The translations under genes and the position numbers were made by a program. DNA of 64,000 nt, from contig CANCYO010000010.1 of assembly GCA_947382415.1 (NCBI GenBank), positions 1-64,000 of the forward strand, written 5' to 3'. Positions 34,420-43,034 of this stretch are shown here, in pieces. Below the pieces are notes generated by a model. The model did no database searches, was not told the DNA's origin, and saw only the letters and a list, made by a program, of their open reading frames with translations. Origin of the DNA: an uncultured Lachnospiraceae bacterium. Lineage in GTDB: Bacteria; Bacillota; Clostridia; Lachnospirales; Lachnospiraceae. Each line of letters opens with the position of its first letter. Position 1 is the stretch's first letter.

Positions 34420-36180
34420 ATGAGACTGATGCTTCATTACATCAAAAAACACACAGGCATGTTTCAGACGGCGGTGGCATTTCTTACCGTGGAGACGTTT
34501 GCGGATCTGCTGCAGCCCACGTTTATGTCCTATATTGTGGACAGGGGAGTAAAAGGACAGGAGCCGGGGCTGATCATCAGGTATGGTCTGATCATGCTGG
34601 GGATAACCGCTACGGGGGCTGTGGGGGCCGTGGTGCGCAATATTTATGCCAGCAGGACTTCACAGCTCATCGGAAAAGAGATCAGGCTGGCTGTCTATGA
34701 GAAGGTACAGACCCTGTCCTATGAGAATATTGACCGGCTGCAGCCGGCATCCATCATCACCAGAATCACCAACGATGTGACACAGATGCAGAACTTCATT
34801 AACGGTATCATGAGGATCATGCTGAAGGCTCCGGTGACCTGTATCGGAGCGGTGATTCTGATCATTCTCCAGATGCCCGGGCTGCTGCCTTTGATGCTGT
34901 TAATCTTAATCTGTGCCGGACTGCTGATCTATGGCAATATGAAACTGGGGTATCCCCGGTTTGACAGAATGCAGAGAAAGCTGGATGAATTAAACCGCGT
35001 CAGCAGAGAATTCCTGAGCGCTGTCCGGGTGGTCAAGGCTTTCCGGGCGGAGGATCAGGAGCGGGAGAAGTTTGAGGATGCCTCAGGGCAGTTTTCGGAG
35101 GCAGGTATCTCTTCCATGCGTGTCATGGCTGTATTTGGCCCGCTGATCAATCTGACCGTCAACGCGGGAATTGTGATGATGCTGTGGCTTTCCGGGCGGG
35201 AACCGGCGGGAGAGATCGGGCGGCTGATGGCCTGCGTCAATTATATGACACAGGTGTTGTTTTCGCTGGGTATGGTGTCCAATATCTTAAACTCCGCGGT
35301 CCGTGCTGCGGCATCCTCTGCCAGAGTGCAGGAGATCCTGAGCGAGACGCCGGCCCAGCGGGATGCGGAGGAGAGCGAAGCCTTACAGATGCAGGCATTG
35401 GAGGGCAGTATTGTGTTCCGGCAGGTGACTTTTTCTTATGCGGGCGCATCCCGCCCGGCGGTGCGTGATGCGAGCTTCTCGATTAAAGCGGGAGAGACCG
35501 TGGGTATCATCGGGCCCACCGGTTCGGGCAAATCCACATTGGTGAATCTGGTTCCACGGTTTTATGATGCCACCCGGGGTCAGGTGCTGGCAGGGGGATG
35601 GGATGTGACGCAGATGCCCGTGGCAAAGCTCAGGCAGATGATAGCCGTAGCGCCACAGAAAGCGCTGCTTTTCTCAGGCACGATACAGGAGAATCTGCGC
35701 TGGGGAGATAAGCAGGCTTCCCTGGAGGATATCCGCCGGGCGGCGGAGGCGGCCTGTGCGGAAGAGTTTGTGGCGAAGATGCCGGAAGGGTACGACACGC
35801 TGCTGGGACAGGGAGGGGTCAATCTCTCCGGCGGCCAGAAGCAGCGGCTGTCCATCGCCAGAGCCCTGCTGAAAAAACCGCGGATATTGATTCTGGACGA
35901 TTGCACCAGCGCGCTGGATGCCACTACCGAGGCGCAGGTGTTAGCGGGAATCCGCAGAGAGTCCGCAGGCATGACGGTGCTGCTGGTGAGCCAGAGGATA
36001 TCCACGGTCATGAAGGCCGATCATATTCTCTGTATGGAGGACGGCAGGATATGCGGTTTCGGTTCTCATGAGGAGCTTATGGCAGACTGTGAGCCTTACA
36101 GAGCCATTTACCGTTCTCAGATCGGAGACGACAGTCTGACGGTAACGGCAGCCGGAGAAGGAGGAAACATTCATGGTTAA
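34420..36180 (+). CDS. Heterodimeric ABC exporter, subunit with degenerate Walker B
   Basis: 586 residues: six-helix exporter membrane domain (about 1-320) and nucleotide-binding domain. Walker A is GPTGSGKST, the signature is LSGGQKQR, and Walker B reads ILILDDCTSALD, where the catalytic glutamate is replaced by aspartate. This is the usual sign of the subunit forming the non-hydrolytic site in heterodimeric multidrug exporters such as BmrCD or LmrCD. Its stop overlaps the start of the partner gene by 8 nt. Expression is probably set by the leader upstream. Likely exports drugs or amphipathic compounds; substrate not known. Confidence 0.93.
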   Translation: MRLMLHYIKKHTGMFQTAVAFLTVETFADLLQPTFMSYIVDRGVKGQEPGLIIRYGLIMLGITATGAVGAVVRNIYASRTSQLIGKEIRLAVYEKVQTLSYENIDRLQPASIITRITNDVTQMQNFINGIMRIMLKAPVTCIGAVILIILQMPGLLPLMLLILICAGLLIYGNMKLGYPRFDRMQRKLDELNRVSREFLSAVRVVKAFRAEDQEREKFEDASGQFSEAGISSMRVMAVFGPLINLTVNAGIVMMLWLSGREPAGEIGRLMACVNYMTQVLFSLGMVSNILNSAVRAAASSARVQEILSETPAQRDAEESEALQMQALEGSIVFRQVTFSYAGASRPAVRDASFSIKAGETVGIIGPTGSGKSTLVNLVPRFYDATRGQVLAGGWDVTQMPVAKLRQMIAVAPQKALLFSGTIQENLRWGDKQASLEDIRRAAEAACAEEFVAKMPEGYDTLLGQGGVNLSGGQKQRLSIARALLKKPRILILDDCTSALDATTEAQVLAGIRRESAGMTVLLVSQRISTVMKADHILCMEDGRICGFGSHEELMADCEPYRAIYRSQIGDDSLTVTAAGEGGNIHG

Positions 36181-38014
36181 GAATATGAACACACCGCCCT
36201 CGCAATTGGGCCGTGGGAGAGGTATCCCGGCCGTGAAGCCCAAGGATATGAAAGGTACGTTGATCAGGCTGTGGCAGTTGACTGAGGGTCATCGGGGAGG
36301 ATTGGGGTGGATCCTGTTTTTGTCTGCTCTGGCATCGGGATCGGCTGTTCTGTCCCCGTATTTCATCGGCCGGGCGGTCAATTGTATTGATGCCGGAGAA
36401 CCGGGTTTACGGCTGCTGGCAATTCTGGCGGCGTTGTATCTGGGAGACTGGCTGATCCGGTTCCTGCAGCAATTTCTGATGGCGGGAATCGGGCAGAGGA
36501 TGATCCTGCATATCCGCACCAGCCTGTTTGGTCATATGGAGAAGCTTCCGCTGTCCTTTTTTGACACCAGACAACATGGTGAGCTGATGAGCCGGCTGAC
36601 CAATGATGTGGACAATATCAGCGTCACCATATCGGATTCCCTGACTCAGCTTATGATGTACGGATTCACCATCACGGGGATTTTCTGCGTCATGGTCTGC
36701 ATGAGTCCTCTGCTCACTGTCATCGCGCTCTTTGCAGTGTGTCTGATCTTTTTGCTGACCCGGGCCGTGACGAAGCGGACGAAGGTGTTGTTTGGGCAGC
36801 AGCAGGCTATCCTGGGAAAGCTTAACGGTCAGGTGGAGGAGAGCATATCCGGGATCAACATGGTCAAGGCTTTCGGTCAGGAGCGGGAAATGACAGAAAA
36901 GTTCATGGAGAACAACGACGCTTTCTGCCAGGTAGCTACCAGGGCTCAGATTGCTTCCGGCTACCTGATGCCCATGATGAATGTGATCAATAATCTGACC
37001 TATGTGCTGATCGCCATTGCCAGCGGCGTGATGGCTCTGAAAGGGAGGCTCACCGTGGGCGATATATCCAGCTTTTTATTGTATTCCAGACAGTTTTCCC
37101 GGCCTTTTGTGGAGATTGCAAATATTTACAACAATTTCCAGACGGCGGTAGCGGGGGCGGAGCGTATCATAGAGATACTGGACGAGGCCTGCGAGCCGGA
37201 GGACGCGGCCGGGGCAAGAAGCGCCGTGGGAGTGCGGGGAGCCGTGAGCTTTTGCGATGTGACCTTCGGCTACCGGCCGGATAAGCCGGTTCTGCGGCAT
37301 ATCAATCTGGAGATTCCGGCGGGTACCAGAGTGGCGGTGGTGGGGCCCACAGGTTCGGGGAAGACGACACTGATCAATCTTCTCACCCGGTTTTATGATG
37401 TGCAGGAGGGAAGCATTCTGCTGGATGGCCATGATCTGCGGGAGTACCGGCTGGGAGAGTTGCGCAGAGCCTTTGGCGTGGTGCTTCAGGATACGGCGCT
37501 TTTCGGTGTTTCCGTGCGGGAAAATATCGGATATGGACATGGCGGCGCGCGTGACGGAGAGTCTGACAATATGACTGGCGGTGCGCGTGGTCATGTGTCC
37601 ATGGAAGAGATCGAGAAGGCGGCAGGGATTGCCGGGGCGGATGGTTTTATCAGGAGACTTCCGCAAGGGTATGAGACGGTGCTGCATCAGGGCGGCGCAG
37701 AGCTGAGCCAGGGAGAGCGGCAGTTGTTGACGATCGCCAGGGCAGTGCTGGATCAGGCCCCCATCATGATCCTGGATGAGGCCACCAGCTCCGTGGACAC
37801 GGTGACAGAACAGCATATCCGTCAGGCAATGCTGACCATCACCCGGGGGCGGACTTCCTTTCTCATCGCCCACCGCCTGTCCACGATAAGGGATTCGGAC
37901 CTGATTCTGCTGATTCGGGACGGAGAGATAAAAGAGCAGGGTACCCACCGGCAGCTTATGGCACTGGAGGGAGAGTACGCGCAGATGTACCTGACCCAGA
38001 TGGGGCAGATATAA
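36173..38014 (+). CDS. Heterodimeric ABC exporter, catalytic subunit
   Basis: 613 residues, exporter fold with about 40 extra N-terminal residues before the first helix. Walker A GPTGSGKTT, Walker B IMILDEATSSVD with a normal glutamate, and a signature changed to LSQGERQLL. An insertion rich in Gly, Asp and Arg (near residues 462-478) lies between the Q-loop and the signature motif. The partner subunit has the opposite pattern, so the pair forms one competent and one degenerate ATP site. Start chosen at ATG 36173 after AAGGAGG, overlapping the upstream stop. Confidence 0.93.
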   Translation: MVKNMNTPPSQLGRGRGIPAVKPKDMKGTLIRLWQLTEGHRGGLGWILFLSALASGSAVLSPYFIGRAVNCIDAGEPGLRLLAILAALYLGDWLIRFLQQFLMAGIGQRMILHIRTSLFGHMEKLPLSFFDTRQHGELMSRLTNDVDNISVTISDSLTQLMMYGFTITGIFCVMVCMSPLLTVIALFAVCLIFLLTRAVTKRTKVLFGQQQAILGKLNGQVEESISGINMVKAFGQEREMTEKFMENNDAFCQVATRAQIASGYLMPMMNVINNLTYVLIAIASGVMALKGRLTVGDISSFLLYSRQFSRPFVEIANIYNNFQTAVAGAERIIEILDEACEPEDAAGARSAVGVRGAVSFCDVTFGYRPDKPVLRHINLEIPAGTRVAVVGPTGSGKTTLINLLTRFYDVQEGSILLDGHDLREYRLGELRRAFGVVLQDTALFGVSVRENIGYGHGGARDGESDNMTGGARGHVSMEEIEKAAGIAGADGFIRRLPQGYETVLHQGGAELSQGERQLLTIARAVLDQAPIMILDEATSSVDTVTEQHIRQAMLTITRGRTSFLIAHRLSTIRDSDLILLIRDGEIKEQGTHRQLMALEGEYAQMYLTQMGQI

Positions 38015-38029
38015 GCTCTTTTTGGTGTT

Positions 38030-38071
38030 CTGTCAGAGACCGGGCAGAAACTGTCAGAGACTGAGCAGAAA
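38030..38071. repeat. 21-nt tandem duplication covering the NSS gene stop codon
   Basis: Two copies of CTGTCAGAGACYGRGCAGAAA (two differences). On the minus strand both copies encode FLLSL and a stop, so the second is a duplicated gene end left outside the frame. Confidence 0.85.
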
Positions 38072-39406
38072 CACGACCAAAACAATGACGGGCAATACAT
38101 AGGTCATATACAGTCTCATCCACCGGGCGAGTTTTAATCCCTTTCCCTGATTGGCCTCAGCCATAAGCTTATCCCAGCCCCAGCCATAGCGGCTGGTGGC
38201 AAAGACTACATAGATCAGACTTCCAAGAGGCAGGAACAGATTGCTGACCAGAAAATCCTCCAGATCCAGCACTGTTGATCCGGCGCCTCTTGGCTGGAAA
38301 CCGGATAACAGATTATATCCGGCGGCGCAGGGAAGGGACAGCACGATCAGGATAATTGCATTGAGATAACAGGCCTTTTTTCTGGTCCATTTGAACAAAT
38401 CCATACAGCAGGAGATGATGTTTTCAAAAACCGCCAGAACTGTGGAGAAAGCGGCAAAAAACATAAAGATAAAAAACAGGCTTCCCCAGAGCCGTCCTGC
38501 CGGCATATGATTAAAAATATTGGGCAGGGTCACAAAGATAAGGCCAGGGCCGCTGTCAGGACTGACACCGTAGGCAAAGCAGGCCGGAAAGATAATAAGC
38601 CCGGAGACAAAAGCCACAAAGGTGTCCAGTACGCCTACATTGACGGCTTCTCCCAGGAGCGCTCTTTCCTTTCCGATATAGCTTCCCCAGATAGCCATGG
38701 CGCCGATTCCAAGACTCAGCGTAAAGAAAGCCTGCGTCATGGCTCCCAGCAGCACACTGCCGATTCCAAGCTCTGTCATCCGGGCAAAATCAGGAAGAAG
38801 ATAAAAGCGAAGGCCGTCGCCTGAGCCTTCCAGCAAAATGCTGTTGACTGCCAGGATCACCATGATGGCCAACAGCGCCAGCATCATAAATTTGCTGACC
38901 TTTTCCAGTCCGTTCTGCAGTCCTATGGAACAGATGCCGAATCCCAGCAATACGACAATGACCATGAAACCGATCATTCCGTACGGATCAGCCAGCATAT
39001 TGTCAAAGATACTGCCCACGGCCTCCACATCCTGATCCGTAAAGCGTCCGCCGGCCATGTAAAAAAAGTAATGGAGCATCCAGCCGGCCACGGTAGTGTA
39101 AAACATCATGAGAAGGTAGTTGCCTGCCATGGCGGCATACCCGTGCAGATGCCATTTCTGGCCCGGTTTTTCCAGTGCATTATATAATTTAACGGGACTT
39201 TTACGGGATGCGCGGCCCAGTGAAAATTCAATGGTCATCACGGGGATTCCCAGAATAACAAGAAAAAACAGATAACAGAGCACAAAGGCTCCGCCGCCGT
39301 ACTGTCCCACCATGTAGGGAAATTTCCAGACATTGCCGATACCGATGGCACAGCCTGCGCTGAGCAGGATAAAACCAAGGCGGCTTCCCAGACGTTCTCG
39401 TTCCAT
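38054..39406 (-). CDS. Sodium-dependent transporter, NSS family
   Basis: 450 residues, 11-12 helices. The hallmark first helix reads GCAIGIGNVWKFPYMVGQYG, which holds the unwound sodium and substrate site, with GGAFVLCYLFF next. This is the LeuT/MhsT group, which imports amino acids (often Trp, Leu or Tyr) with sodium. Bacterial members with 11 helices end as here. ATG 39406 follows GGAGGAG on the minus strand; a TTG start five codons earlier (39421) is inside that ribosome site and rejected. Convergent with the ABC exporter. Confidence 0.93.
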   Translation of the reverse strand: MERERLGSRLGFILLSAGCAIGIGNVWKFPYMVGQYGGGAFVLCYLFFLVILGIPVMTIEFSLGRASRKSPVKLYNALEKPGQKWHLHGYAAMAGNYLLMMFYTTVAGWMLHYFFYMAGGRFTDQDVEAVGSIFDNMLADPYGMIGFMVIVVLLGFGICSIGLQNGLEKVSKFMMLALLAIMVILAVNSILLEGSGDGLRFYLLPDFARMTELGIGSVLLGAMTQAFFTLSLGIGAMAIWGSYIGKERALLGEAVNVGVLDTFVAFVSGLIIFPACFAYGVSPDSGPGLIFVTLPNIFNHMPAGRLWGSLFFIFMFFAAFSTVLAVFENIISCCMDLFKWTRKKACYLNAIILIVLSLPCAAGYNLLSGFQPRGAGSTVLDLEDFLVSNLFLPLGSLIYVVFATSRYGWGWDKLMAEANQGKGLKLARWMRLYMTYVLPVIVLVVFLLSL

Positions 39407-39442
39407 ATCGATCTCCTCCAAATAAAAAGCGTATTACTGATT

Positions 39443-39471
39443 AGTTTAACATCTGACGCACATTTCGTCAA
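39443..39471 (-). promoter_or_regulatory. Promoter of the NSS transporter gene
   Basis: On the minus strand TTGACG (39466-39471), 17-nt spacer, TAAACT (39443-39448); start near 39436, about 30 bases before the ATG. Confidence 0.55.
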
Positions 39472-39505
39472 ATTTTATCCCCGCATGGGAATTTCCATTA
39501 TTTTG

Positions 39506-39535
39506 TTGACTTGAACCTGCTTGCCGCGGGATAAT
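39506..39535 (+). promoter_or_regulatory. Promoter of the SRAP gene
   Basis: TTGACT (39506-39511), 18-nt spacer, GATAAT (39530-39535). The start near 39542 gives a leader of about 97 nt containing the 12-nt repeats. Confidence 0.6.
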
Positions 39536-39577
39536 ACTTGTAGTTGTGTCACGGATGATCGCTGTGGGCGCGGGAAA

Positions 39578-39613
39578 ATATGTTCAGAAATATATTCAGA
39601 GATATATTCAAAG
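39578..39613 (+). repeat. Three imperfect 12-nt tandem repeats in the SRAP leader
   Basis: ATATGTTCAGAA, ATATATTCAGAG and ATATATTCAAAG follow one another directly, some 25 nt before the start codon. Confidence 0.8.
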
Positions 39614-39638
39614 ATATCTTTAAAGGGAAGTGAGATTT

Positions 39639-40256
39639 ATGTGCGGACGATATTATGTGGATGACAGCACGGCCAGAGAGATAGAAAAGCTGGTCCGGCA
39701 GGTGGATGAGAACCTGAGGAGAGAACGCAGCGCCAAACTGATCTTACAGGCGGGGGACATACATCCCACGGAAACGGCGCCGATTCTGACTATGGGAGAT
39801 CAGGGCCTGTGCTGTAGATGGCAGCGGTGGGGATTCCCGGGATTCGGGCACAGGCAGGTTATCTTTAACGCCAGAAGCGAGTCCGCGCGGGAGAAAAGGA
39901 TGTTTCGCGAGAGTGTGGAGCGGCGCAGGATCGTGATACCCGCGGCCCGGTTTTATGAATGGAGCCCAAATAAAGAAAAAAATATTTTTTACCGGGAGGA
40001 GCAGCCGGCGCTGTTTATGGCGGGAATCTATGATCGTTATCAGAATGAGGAGCGCTTTGTGATCCTGACCACTGAGGCAAATGAATCCATGAGTCCGGTC
40101 CATGACCGCATGCCTCTGATCCTGGAGCCGGATGAAGTGGTACCCTGGATATGCGATAGAAGAAAAACCGGCGAGCTGCTTCACAAAAAGCCGGGTTTGC
40201 TGAAGAGAAGGACGGAGAATGAGCAGCTTGGTCTGTTCCCGCTGCTTCCGGAATAA
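39639..40256 (+). CDS. SRAP/YedK (HMCES-type) abasic-site protein
   Basis: 205 residues. After removal of Met1 the protein starts with Cys (MCGRYYVDD), the residue that forms a stable thiazolidine bond to abasic sites in single-stranded DNA; this requirement fixes the start at 39639. The other conserved residues are present: Asn in IFNARSESA, Glu in FYEWSP and His in SPVHDRMP. It protects abasic sites at replication forks. The next gene is a Y-family polymerase, which fits a DNA-damage tolerance group. Confidence 0.95.
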   Translation: MCGRYYVDDSTAREIEKLVRQVDENLRRERSAKLILQAGDIHPTETAPILTMGDQGLCCRWQRWGFPGFGHRQVIFNARSESAREKRMFRESVERRRIVIPAARFYEWSPNKEKNIFYREEQPALFMAGIYDRYQNEERFVILTTEANESMSPVHDRMPLILEPDEVVPWICDRRKTGELLHKKPGLLKRRTENEQLGLFPLLPE

Positions 40257-40264
40257 ATTTCCAG

Positions 40265-40293
40265 TTGTAAACAAAACGTGTGTTTGCTAAAAT
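40265..40293 (+). promoter_or_regulatory. Promoter of the Y-family polymerase gene
   Basis: TTGTAA (40265-40270), 17-nt spacer, TAAAAT (40288-40293). A spaced dyad AAACA...TGTTT lies between and across the two boxes and could be a damage-response operator. Confidence 0.55.
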
Positions 40294-40313
40294 GATGATT
40301 GGAGGGTGAACGC

Positions 40314-41543
40314 ATGTTTGGAAGTATCATTTTTCATATTGATGTGAATTCAGCCTTCCTGTCCTGGGAGGCTGTTTATCGTCTGGAGCATTGCGGCGAG
40401 AATCTGGATCTGAGAGAGACGGCGTCCGCCATAGGCGGGGATATCGCCATGCGCCGCGGGATCATTCTCGCCAAGTCCATTCCCGCCCAAAAGTACGGGA
40501 TCAAGACGGGCGAGACCATAGCGGAGGCAAAGATGAAATGCCCGGGTCTGATTCTGGCGCCGCCTGATTATCAATTATATGATAAATGCTCTATGGCTTT
40601 TATGAAGATTTTGCGCCGGTATTCGGATGTGGTGGAGCAGTACAGTATCGACGAGGCATTTGTGGATATGACGTCAACCTGTCATCTGTTTGGCGATCCG
40701 GAGGAAACGGCAGACCGGATCAGGAACCGTATCAGGGAGGAATTGGGATTTACCGTAAACATAGGCATTTCCACAAATAAGCTTCTGGCCAAAATGGCGT
40801 CTGATCTGGAGAAGCCGGATAGGGTGCATACCTTGTACCCGCAGGAGATACCCCGGAAGATGTGGCCGCTTCCGGTGTCGGAGCTGTTCTTTGTAGGGCC
40901 TGCCACTGCGCGGAAGCTTTTTGCCGTGGGGATCAGGACCATAGGGGAGCTTGCGGCGGCCGATCCGGTCTGGCTGAGAAGTCTTTTGAAAAAGCAGGGA
41001 GAGATCATATGGGGCTTTGCCAATGGAATGGATATCTCCCCCGTATTGCCGCAGCCTGCCGCAAATAAGGGATATGGAAACAGCACCACCACGCCTTATG
41101 ATGTATCGGATCTGCAGACGGCCCGGAAGGTTTTATTGGCTTTGGCGGAGACTGTGGGAATCAGACTGCGTGCCGATGGCGTCAGGATTGAAGTGGTGAG
41201 TGTCTGTATCCGGTATGCAGGTTTGTGCGGGGAAGATTATTTTCCGTCCGCGACACATCAGAGGAAGCTGAAGGAGCCTACGAATGTAACGGCGGAAATT
41301 TATGAAGCCGCCTGCAGTCTGTTCGGGGAATTGTGGAACGGGGAGCCTGTGCGGCATCTGGGGGTGCATACATGCGGGGTGAGTAAAAGTGATTTTGCCA
41401 GACAGATGGAGCTTTTTAACGAAAGAGATTATGAGAAGCTGCTTGGAGCGGATGTGGCGATGGATAATATCCGGGAGCGATACGGGATGGATGCCGCCAT
41501 ACGGGCCGCGTTTCTGAGAGAAAACGGCAAAGAGAGAAAATGA
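40314..41543 (+). CDS. dinB: DNA polymerase IV (Y family)
   Basis: 409 residues. The palm motif HIDVNSAFLSWEA holds the first catalytic Asp (near residue 8), and YSIDEAFVDM holds the second acidic pair (near residues 104-109). The helix-hairpin-helix (FFVGPATARKLFAVGI) and little-finger domain follow. Inserts bases opposite damaged templates. No beta-clamp motif is obvious at the end. ATG 40314 lies after GGAGGG. Followed after 10 nt by a small gene that probably shares its promoter. Confidence 0.92.
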   Translation: MFGSIIFHIDVNSAFLSWEAVYRLEHCGENLDLRETASAIGGDIAMRRGIILAKSIPAQKYGIKTGETIAEAKMKCPGLILAPPDYQLYDKCSMAFMKILRRYSDVVEQYSIDEAFVDMTSTCHLFGDPEETADRIRNRIREELGFTVNIGISTNKLLAKMASDLEKPDRVHTLYPQEIPRKMWPLPVSELFFVGPATARKLFAVGIRTIGELAAADPVWLRSLLKKQGEIIWGFANGMDISPVLPQPAANKGYGNSTTTPYDVSDLQTARKVLLALAETVGIRLRADGVRIEVVSVCIRYAGLCGEDYFPSATHQRKLKEPTNVTAEIYEAACSLFGELWNGEPVRHLGVHTCGVSKSDFARQMELFNERDYEKLLGADVAMDNIRERYGMDAAIRAAFLRENGKERK

Positions 41544-41553
41544 GGGAATTTTT

Positions 41554-41880
41554 ATGGTATTTGGGATGGGGACGGATGTCCGGCGGACACAGACTGCCGC
41601 CGCGAGAGGAGTACAAAGGGAGATTGCATGCGAGTGCTGGTTTACCAGTTCGGGTAAGATCATTCCTTTGTTGTTAAAGGTAAAGGACGAGGACGGGGAG
41701 ATTCGTGTCATCAGGCAGATACAGGTTCATTCTCAGGAACAGAGAATGTACGCGGGACTGCCTTCCACGGAGTTTGACTGTACTTTGACGATCCTGAAAC
41801 AGGAGATCCGGGCAAAGCTGATCTATTATCAGACGGAATGCAGATGGGTGCTGAACTTTCCGCAGGCTGACCGGGGATAG
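41554..41880 (+). CDS. Small unknown protein co-transcribed with dinB
   Basis: 108 residues, soluble, no domain I recognise. The core (ACECWFTSSGKIIPLLLKVK, then REIRAKLIYYQTECRWVLNF near the end) looks like a compact beta-rich domain. GAGGGA precedes the ATG, and the gene starts 10 nt after the dinB stop, which suggests a damage-response partner. Confidence 0.6.
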   Translation: MVFGMGTDVRRTQTAAARGVQREIACECWFTSSGKIIPLLLKVKDEDGEIRVIRQIQVHSQEQRMYAGLPSTEFDCTLTILKQEIRAKLIYYQTECRWVLNFPQADRG

Positions 41881-41972
41881 CCCGGTATCGTGGAAAGGGC
41901 AATTTTTATTAAGACGGATCTTCGCCCCAAATGATATAATCTGATAAAACTAATCAAAGGGAGAAGGCATAT

Positions 41973-42341
41973 ATGAGCGATAAGGGAATAACAGAGAGTG
42001 TGCTTTTATACATTGAGAAGAATTCGGATCAGGAGCTGACGCTGGAGAAAATAGCCGGGGCACTGAATTATTCAAAATATTATCTGGCCAGAACTTTCAA
42101 GAATCAGACAGGTATGACATTACACAAATATATTCAGGGCAGGCGGCTGAGAGAAGCGGCCGGAAAGCTGGAGGAAACAGCGCAGCCCATCGTTGAGATC
42201 GCGTTGGAGGCGGGCTATGGCTCACAACAGGCCTTTACGCAGGCTTTTCGCCGTGCATATGGTTACACCCCGCAGGAATACAGGAGAAGAAACAGGTTTG
42301 GTTCCGGACAGAGCGGAATGGAAATGAGGGCGGCGGCATGA
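41973..42341 (+). CDS. Stand-alone AraC-type DNA-binding protein
   Basis: 122 residues, almost only the double helix-turn-helix (LTLEKIAGALNYSKYYLART and IALEAGYGSQQAFTQAFRRA, then YTPQEYRRR). There is no ligand-binding domain, as in SoxS/MarA-like proteins. Its last four bases (ATGA) are the start of the clpP-like gene, so the two are translationally coupled. A TATAAT at 41935-41940 may be its -10 box, without a clear -35. Confidence 0.88.
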   Translation: MSDKGITESVLLYIEKNSDQELTLEKIAGALNYSKYYLARTFKNQTGMTLHKYIQGRRLREAAGKLEETAQPIVEIALEAGYGSQQAFTQAFRRAYGYTPQEYRRRNRFGSGQSGMEMRAAA

Positions 42342-42925
42342 GTCTGATACCTTATGTGATCACGCAGACAGCCGGAGGGGAGAGAAGTTGTGATATTTAT
42401 TCCAGGCTTCTGGCTGACAGAATCGTATTTCTGGGAGAAGAAGTGAGCGATCTCTCGGCAGGTACTGTTATCGCGCAGATGCTTTTTCTGGAGGCTCAGG
42501 ACCCCCAAAAGGATATTCAACTGTATATAAACAGTCCGGGTGGCTCCATATCGGCGGGTTTTGCGATTTATGATACCATGCAGTATATCAAATGTGATGT
42601 CACGACGATCTGTGTCGGTATGGCTGCCAGTTTCGGGGCTTTTCTGCTGGCGGGCGGAACAAAAGGAAAGCGTATGGCGCTTCCCAATGCGGAGATTATG
42701 ATACATCAGCCGGCCATTCACGGGAATGGCGCTCAGGGGCAGGCAACGGACATTCAGATCATATCCGATCATATCCAGCAGAGCAAAAAAAGACTGAATA
42801 AAATACTGGCTGAGAACACGGGGAAAACTGTAGAAGAGATTGAGGCTGCAACAGAGAGGGATCATTATCTGTCTGCGCAGGAGGCATTGGAGTTTGGCCT
42901 GATCGATTGCATCGTGTCCCGGTAA
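42338..42925 (+). CDS. ClpP-family serine protease, overlapping the AraC-type gene
   Basis: 195 residues. The catalytic triad is complete: Ser98 in GMAASFG, His123 in MIHQPA and Asp175 in ERDHYLSA. The oxyanion glycine loop (INSPGGS) is present. A three-residue insertion follows the His. It is not next to clpX or tig, the usual housekeeping setting, so it is probably a second ClpP paralogue with a special partner. Four-base overlap with the AraC-type gene. Confidence 0.92.
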   Translation: MSLIPYVITQTAGGERSCDIYSRLLADRIVFLGEEVSDLSAGTVIAQMLFLEAQDPQKDIQLYINSPGGSISAGFAIYDTMQYIKCDVTTICVGMAASFGAFLLAGGTKGKRMALPNAEIMIHQPAIHGNGAQGQATDIQIISDHIQQSKKRLNKILAENTGKTVEEIEAATERDHYLSAQEALEFGLIDCIVSR

Positions 42926-42960
42926 AGAAAATGTCTCGATATTTTATACGGATTTTTTAT

Positions 42961-42973
42961 TGTGCGACGCACA
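42961..42973. promoter_or_regulatory. Perfect palindrome upstream of the toxin-antitoxin promoter
   Basis: TGTGCG-A-CGCACA, ten bases before the -35 box. A candidate operator for the antitoxin, or the stem of a terminator for clpP; no T-run follows. Confidence 0.4.
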
Positions 42974-42982
42974 GGCAATGTA

Positions 42983-43011
42983 TTGACGAATTGGTTTTTG
43001 CATAATATAAT
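42983..43011 (+). promoter_or_regulatory. Promoter of the relB/yafQ operon
   Basis: TTGACG (42983-42988), 17-nt spacer, perfect TATAAT (43006-43011), 23 bases before the start codon. Confidence 0.85.
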
Positions 43012-43034
43012 GAGTAAGGAAAGGAGCTGATATT

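Noticed and set aside
34395..34700. Protein starting in the fourth 14-nt repeat (101 codons)
   Set aside because: It runs out of frame through the exporter gene, whose start has its own ribosome site at 34406.
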